Source: JACVRW01 sp038323835 (GTDB taxonomy: Bacteria; Actinomycetota; Thermoleophilia; Solirubrobacterales; Thermoleophilaceae). Taken from it: DNA of 64,000 nucleotides. This document shows, piece after piece, positions 60,151-64,000 of the stretch. The stretch spans positions 124,001-188,000 of the forward strand of contig JBBQHI010000002.1 in assembly GCA_038323835.1 (NCBI GenBank), written 5' to 3'. The translations under genes and the position numbers were made by a program. Position 1 is the first letter of the stretch; every line of letters starts with the position of its first letter. The notes below the pieces were generated by a model. The model did no database searches. It was given only the letters and a program-made list of their open reading frames with translations, and was not told the origin of the DNA.

Positions 60151-60566
60151 CCGGCGCCGATGGACGAGCCCGAGAAGAAGAAGAACCACACCTCGAACAC
60201 GGCGAAGGCCAGGAGGACCCCGACCACCATGATGCGCTCTCCTGGGGGCAGCTCACGACGCACGCCGTCGTACTCCGGGCGCTCTCCGCGCATGCTCCGG
60301 AGCCAGGGGGCGTGGTCGCGAACGGTGGGCTCGCTGCCCGTCAGCTCGTTGTACACCCGGCTCGTGGCCTGCAGCGCCTGATAGAGCCCGACGCAGATCA
60401 CGCCGAGCGCGAGCAGCACCACGGCCACGGCCCCCATGGACGGCGGTCCCGTGCCCTGGACTCGCGACCCGATCCAGAGTGCGAGCAACGGACCGCCGGT
60501 CCAGATGTTGAGGAGCAGCACGGCCATCAACCCAGCGACCAGGAAACGCTTGAGCCTGTCGGGCAC
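60147..60566 (-). CDS. Small membrane protein, unknown
   Basis: About 139 residues with three helices (VAGLMAVLLLNIWTGGPLLA, AVAVVLLALGVICVGLYQAL, MVVGVLLAFAVFEVWFFFF) and a short cytoplasmic stretch rich in charge between the second and third. No family recognised. The GTG at 60566 has GGGGGAG about 9 bp upstream. Translationally coupled to the phosphatase gene. Confidence 0.72.
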   Translation of the reverse strand: MPDRLKRFLVAGLMAVLLLNIWTGGPLLALWIGSRVQGTGPPSMGAVAVVLLALGVICVGLYQALQATSRVYNELTGSEPTVRDHAPWLRSMRGERPEYDGVRRELPPGERIMVVGVLLAFAVFEVWFFFFSGSSIGAG

Positions 60567-60592
60567 GGATGCATTCTCCCCCAGCGGGGCTT

Positions 60593-60640
60593 GGGAGGAG
60601 CGCCGCCCGGGCGCCGGCCGGGCGAGCACCGGACCATGCC
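60593..60640 (-). repeat. Dispersed palindrome copy (reverse)
   Basis: GGGAGGAGCGCC, stem GCCCGG/CCGGGC in an all-G/C version, CGAGCACCGGACCATGCC. It sits between two minus-strand genes and ends at the stop of the LuxR-type regulator. Its stem has the same G/C-only form as the copy inside murF. Confidence 0.85.
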
Positions 60641-62121
60641 TATGTGAGGAGCCCGCGGCGGAAGCCCTCCGCCACTGCGGCCGGCCGGTCGCGCACGCCA
60701 AGCCGGTCGTAGATCTTCTCGAAGTGGGTCTTCACCGTGCTCTGGCTGATCACCAGGTCCTCGGCGATCTGCGGGGTCGAGCGCCCTCGCGCCGCGAGCT
60801 GGAGGATCTCGCGCTCGCGCGGAGTGAGCGACGACGGGCGGAACTGGAAGCCGCGGCGGTCGAGGAAGCGGCCCATCTCCTCCCCCAGCGCCGTCAGGGT
60901 GCGCCGGAGCCGGTCGCCGAACGGGCGCACCTCGCGCCCGTAGAACTCGAGGCACCCAAGGACCCGGCCGTCGGCCGAGATCGGGAAGGCCACTCCCGCG
61001 TGCAGCCCCGCCGCCGCGGCCGCGGAGCGTCGGTGGAACCCGGAGTCGGCGGATGCATCGACGGTCCAGACCGGAGCACTCGTGGACCAGGCCCGCCCGG
61101 GCGGGCTGTCCGGCCCGAGCGAGAGCGAGAGCGACCGGGTGGCGGCCTCGAACTCCGCGGCATCGGCGCGGGGCGAGCTCCAGAACGTCTGGCAGCGCAG
61201 GCGGCCGCCGCGCTCGTCCGGCATCCACAGCGCTCCGGCCACCCACCCGAGCGCGTTCCCGATGCCCGACAACAGCGCCTCGGCGGCCATGTCGACTCGC
61301 TCCCAGTCGGCCAGGGTCTCGGCCACCGCGTGCACGGCCCCGAGCTCGTCCCGGATCACCCGCTCCTCGGTTACGTCGCGCACCGTGCCGACGAGACGGC
61401 GTCCCCGCGTCTCGGGCTCGGAGGCCACCCGTGCCGTGCCCACCACCCAGCGGGCCTCGCCGTCGGGCCTCACCACACGCCACTCGGTGCGGGGCATCAC
61501 TCCCGACTTCCGCAGCACCTCGAGCGCGACATCGAGGCTGGGCCGGTCCTCCTCGGACACCATCCCGAGCACGAGCTCGAGCGCGGGCTCGAAGGAGCCG
61601 CGCCGGACGCCGTAGATCGCGTACATCTCGTCCGACCAGGTCATGACGCCCGCCTCCGGGTCCCACTCCCAGGTACCGAGGTGGGCGAGCTCGGCCGCCT
61701 CCTCCAGCAGCAAGGACCGCTTGCGCAGCGCCTCGTTCAGGCACAGGGACTCGGTGAGGTCGTGGACGAAGCCCCCGAGCACGGGGGGAGAATCCGCCAG
61801 CACGCTCACCACGAACTCGACCCGGAGCTCGCGGCCGTCCGCGCGCAGCGCGGGCCTCTCCATCCGCCGGCCGACCAACTCCTGCCGGCCGGGTCCCACG
61901 GCCCGGGCGAACCGGGCCGGATGCCCGTTCCGCAGCCGGGGAGGCACCAGCACCTCCCCCATCGTGCGTCCCAGCACCTCCGCCCGGTCGCGGAGGAACA
62001 GCCGGGCGGCGGCCGGGTTGAACTCCACGATCACGCCGCGTCCGTCCACCGCTATAAATGCGTCGAGAGCCTCGTCCACCACTTGTTGCCAGGCCAGGGC
62101 CTCGCGTCCGCCCGCGCCCAT
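60640..62121 (-). CDS. PAS-PAS-GAF-LuxR transcription regulator
   Basis: About 493 residues. PAS domain 1 (DEALDAFIAVDGRGVIVEFN, about 15-120), PAS domain 2 with PAC (about 145-265, WDPEAGVMTWSDEMYAIYGV), a GAF domain (about 280-420), and a LuxR/FixJ helix-turn-helix at the end (LTPREREILQLAARGRSTPQ, IAEDLVISQSTVKTHFEKIY). No kinase or receiver domain; it is likely a one-component regulator sensing a small ligand or redox cue through PAS/GAF. I use the ATG at 62121. Divergent from the TetR gene. Confidence 0.9.
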   Translation of the reverse strand: MGAGGREALAWQQVVDEALDAFIAVDGRGVIVEFNPAAARLFLRDRAEVLGRTMGEVLVPPRLRNGHPARFARAVGPGRQELVGRRMERPALRADGRELRVEFVVSVLADSPPVLGGFVHDLTESLCLNEALRKRSLLLEEAAELAHLGTWEWDPEAGVMTWSDEMYAIYGVRRGSFEPALELVLGMVSEEDRPSLDVALEVLRKSGVMPRTEWRVVRPDGEARWVVGTARVASEPETRGRRLVGTVRDVTEERVIRDELGAVHAVAETLADWERVDMAAEALLSGIGNALGWVAGALWMPDERGGRLRCQTFWSSPRADAAEFEAATRSLSLSLGPDSPPGRAWSTSAPVWTVDASADSGFHRRSAAAAAGLHAGVAFPISADGRVLGCLEFYGREVRPFGDRLRRTLTALGEEMGRFLDRRGFQFRPSSLTPREREILQLAARGRSTPQIAEDLVISQSTVKTHFEKIYDRLGVRDRPAAVAEGFRRGLLT

Positions 62122-62216
62122 ATATGCGCAGTCTCTGTAAAGCGGTGCCCGGCGTGCATCGGGCAATCGACCTATATGCCGCTCACAGCCGGAGGGACCC
62201 GGCGTATAGTCGGATC

Positions 62217-62822
62217 ATGGCTCGCCCCCAGGCTCAGTCCGAGGACGCCCGGAAATCGGGGCGCGACCGCATCCTCGAAGCGGCCTACCCCCTCTTCAGC
62301 CGGGCGGGGATCCGGGCGGTCGGAGTGGACACCGTGGTGGAGGCGGCCAGCGTCGCGAAGATGACGCTCTACCGCAACTTCCCGTCGAAGAACGCCCTGG
62401 CCCTCGCCTTCATGGAGATGCGCGAGGAGCGCTGGACCCACGCATGGCTCCAGGCGGAGGTGGAGCGGCGCGCCGCCGAGCCCGCCGCGCGCCTGCTGGC
62501 CATCTTCGACGTCTTCGACGAGTGGTTCCACCGCGAGGACTTCGAGGGCTGCACGTTCGTCAACGTCCTGCTCGAGCTGCCCGACACGGAGGATCCCGTG
62601 CGCCGGGCCACCGTGCGCCACCTGGCGAACATCCGTGATTTCCTCAGGTCGCTGGCCGGCGAGGCCGGGATTGCCGACCCGGACGCCTTCGCCCGGCAAT
62701 GGCACATCCTGATGAAGGGCTCGATCGTCTCAGCCGGCGAGGGCGACCGCGAGGCCGCACGCCGGGCCCAGGAGCTCGGGGTGCTGCTGCTCGAGCGCCA
62801 CGGCGCGCTCGAGCACAGCTGA
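62217..62822 (+). CDS. TetR-family regulator
   Basis: 201 residues. N-terminal helix-turn-helix: RDRILEAAYPLFSRAGIRAV, GVDTVVEAASVAKMTLYRNF, PSKNALALAFM. The C-terminal ligand domain is ordinary TetR and contains one Cys (FEGCTFVNVL). ATG at 62217. Divergent from the PAS-GAF-LuxR gene. Two TATATG-containing stretches in the 95-bp gap could be operator parts. Confidence 0.92.
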   Translation: MARPQAQSEDARKSGRDRILEAAYPLFSRAGIRAVGVDTVVEAASVAKMTLYRNFPSKNALALAFMEMREERWTHAWLQAEVERRAAEPAARLLAIFDVFDEWFHREDFEGCTFVNVLLELPDTEDPVRRATVRHLANIRDFLRSLAGEAGIADPDAFARQWHILMKGSIVSAGEGDREAARRAQELGVLLLERHGALEHS

Positions 62823-62831
62823 GACCTCGTC

Positions 62832-64000
62832 TCAGGAGACGCCGAGCTCCTCGGCGGCCGCCCGGGTCCCCTTGATCCGGTTCTCGATCTTCTGGAACGC
62901 CACGTCGCGGGCGAAGTCCGGTGAGCCGTGGTTCGGCTTCTCGTCGATGCTGAAGGGCGAGAACCCGCAGTCGTCGGTCGCGCCGAGGCGCTCCTTGGGA
63001 ATGAAGTTGGCCGCCCTGACCAGCTGGTCCCTGATCTCCTCTGGGCTCTCCACCCGCGGGTTCTGCGGGTTCACGACGCCGACGTAACACATCTGCGCGA
63101 CCCCGTTCGCGTCCTCACGGCTGTGCTTGCCGATCGACTCGTAGACGGGATCCTTCTCCCGCTCGCTGGCCATCTGAATCAGGAAGTAGCCGGCGTTGAT
63201 CTTGAACATGTGCGGCAGCAGGTCGTTGTAGGGCACGTCCGCGCTGTGCACCGAGTCCCGGTCGCCGCCCGGGCAGGTGTGGATGCCGATGTTCACCCGC
63301 TCCTCCGGTGAGAAGCGGTCGAACACGTTGTTGTTGAGCTCGATGAAGTGCGGCAGCATCCCGGCGCCGGTCCAGGGGTTGCGCGGGTCGGCGCGCGTGG
63401 CCAGCCGGCCCTCGGTGAAGTCCACTGAGACGCGCTCCGCGCCGGCGTCGAAGGCCTGCCGGATGTCGCGCTCGGTCTCGTCGCAGACCTGACCCTCGAA
63501 CTCCTCCCGGGAGTAGCCGTCGATCTCGTCCTTGAGCGGATAGAGAAGCGCGAGCATCGACGGAGCGATCACCGCCTGCTTCATGGGCTTGGTCGCGTAC
63601 TTGATCGACTTCTTCAGCGTGTCGGCGGCATAGGTGGAGTAGCTGAACGGGCCGCCGGTGATGCGCGGAAGCTGGCGCCCGTGACCGTCGGCGAAGATGG
63701 CGAAGAACTGCCCATCGCCGGCGAAGTTGTCCGCCAGGCCCGTGCCGGCGAGCGTCTCCGCGATCGGATACGTGGCGAAGCTCGACCAGCGCTGCTCACC
63801 GTCTGACACGATCGGCGCGCCGGTGGCCTCGGCCCGCTCGATCGAGTCTTTTACCGCCTCGTCCTGGAGCTTCTCCAGGTCGTCGAAGCTGATCTTGCCG
63901 TCGTCGTACTCCGCGTACGCGGCCTGGAGCTTGGACGGACGGGGCAGCGAGCCCACGGGTTCCGTCGGGATGCCCGTGTCGGTCCTCGGGTCGTATGCCA
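62832..64000 (-). CDS. MetE-like methionine synthase domain protein, 5' end cut by window
   Basis: At least 386 residues; the frame is open to base 64000, where it reads TG followed by GCA TAC, so the ATG is probably cut by one base. Cobalamin-independent methionine synthase, catalytic-domain-like: GSLPRPSKL, VSDGEQRWSSF, HIxxCPGGD-like IGIHTCPGGDRDS (zinc Cys/His), and GVVNPQNPRVES. It lacks the N-terminal half of full MetE and may be a core methyltransferase of the archaeal/short type, or an unrelated member of the UROD/MetE family. Separate from the B12 operon; no riboswitch seen within the window. Confidence 0.8.
   Translation of the reverse strand, partial: AYDPRTDTGIPTEPVGSLPRPSKLQAAYAEYDDGKISFDDLEKLQDEAVKDSIERAEATGAPIVSDGEQRWSSFATYPIAETLAGTGLADNFAGDGQFFAIFADGHGRQLPRITGGPFSYSTYAADTLKKSIKYATKPMKQAVIAPSMLALLYPLKDEIDGYSREEFEGQVCDETERDIRQAFDAGAERVSVDFTEGRLATRADPRNPWTGAGMLPHFIELNNNVFDRFSPEERVNIGIHTCPGGDRDSVHSADVPYNDLLPHMFKINAGYFLIQMASEREKDPVYESIGKHSREDANGVAQMCYVGVVNPQNPRVESPEEIRDQLVRAANFIPKERLGATDDCGFSPFSIDEKPNHGSPDFARDVAFQKIENRIKGTRAAAEELGVS

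Noticed and set aside
62100..62216. TATATG boxes as a firm TetR operator
   Set aside because: Only partly symmetric; noted as a possibility in the TetR entry but not strong enough for its own feature.

Overview
The window is about 64 kb of very GC-rich DNA from an actinomycete, most likely class Thermoleophilia (Solirubrobacterales or a relative). The basis is the strong G/C bias at third codon positions, the many GTG and TTG starts, an actinobacterial-type dcw cluster, Rpf-like and ECF-sigma/anti-sigma genes, and a secreted protein of the MKRFIRLPSPAMVV type that I associate with that class. This placement is inference; no rRNA gene is present.

Layout. 1-1 kb: C-terminal part of a Ser/Thr kinase. 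1.1-14.3 kb, minus strand: division and wall cluster mraZ-rsmH-ftsL-ftsI, then (after an opposite-strand MshEN/coiled-coil gene) murE-murF-mraY-murD-ftsW-murG. 14.7-17.6 kb: tadA-tadB-tadC. 17.7-25.9 kb: mixed genes (secreted protein, PepF-like peptidase, methyltransferase, M20 peptidase, MFS transporter, Rpf-like wall enzyme behind a c-di-AMP riboswitch, Pro-rich protein, SDR). 25.9-34.4 kb: lon, rpiA, a two-component system with a CpaB-like protein, a copper monooxygenase-like protein, and a Rho paralogue whose ATPase motifs are lost. 34.5-40.4 kb, minus strand: 2-phosphoglycerate kinase, cyclic 2,3-diphosphoglycerate synthetase, metallophosphoesterase, folP, glpD, nitroreductase. 42.1-48.5 kb: a cobalamin-riboswitch operon. 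48.6-64 kb: PAP2 phosphatase, tRNA-Glu, an ECF sigma/anti-sigma/cupredoxin group, FA2H-like hydroxylase, tRNA-Leu, FMN oxidase, sodA, a Fur-family regulator, a PAS-PAS-GAF-LuxR regulator, a TetR regulator and a truncated MetE-like gene.

Three things stand out. First, the riboswitch operon at 42.1-48.5 kb encodes a secreted and a lipid-anchored DUF4430 protein (transcobalamin beta-domain-like), EcfT, a fused EcfA1A2 ATPase, and an S-component-like membrane protein fused to an alpha/alpha-toroid of squalene-cyclase-like repeats. Together these hold both structural halves of animal transcobalamin/intrinsic factor, on an ECF importer. Second, a dispersed palindromic repeat of about 45-50 bp occurs about 13 times at nine loci. 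Its stem shows compensating base changes; it is in tandem at three loci and lies in frame inside murF at one. Third, a different 50-bp palindrome family occurs three times (14.65, 28.35 and 28.41 kb).

Genes are tightly packed. Many same-strand neighbours overlap by ATGA or GTGA, which implies translational coupling, and three convergent pairs share the palindromic stop CTAG.
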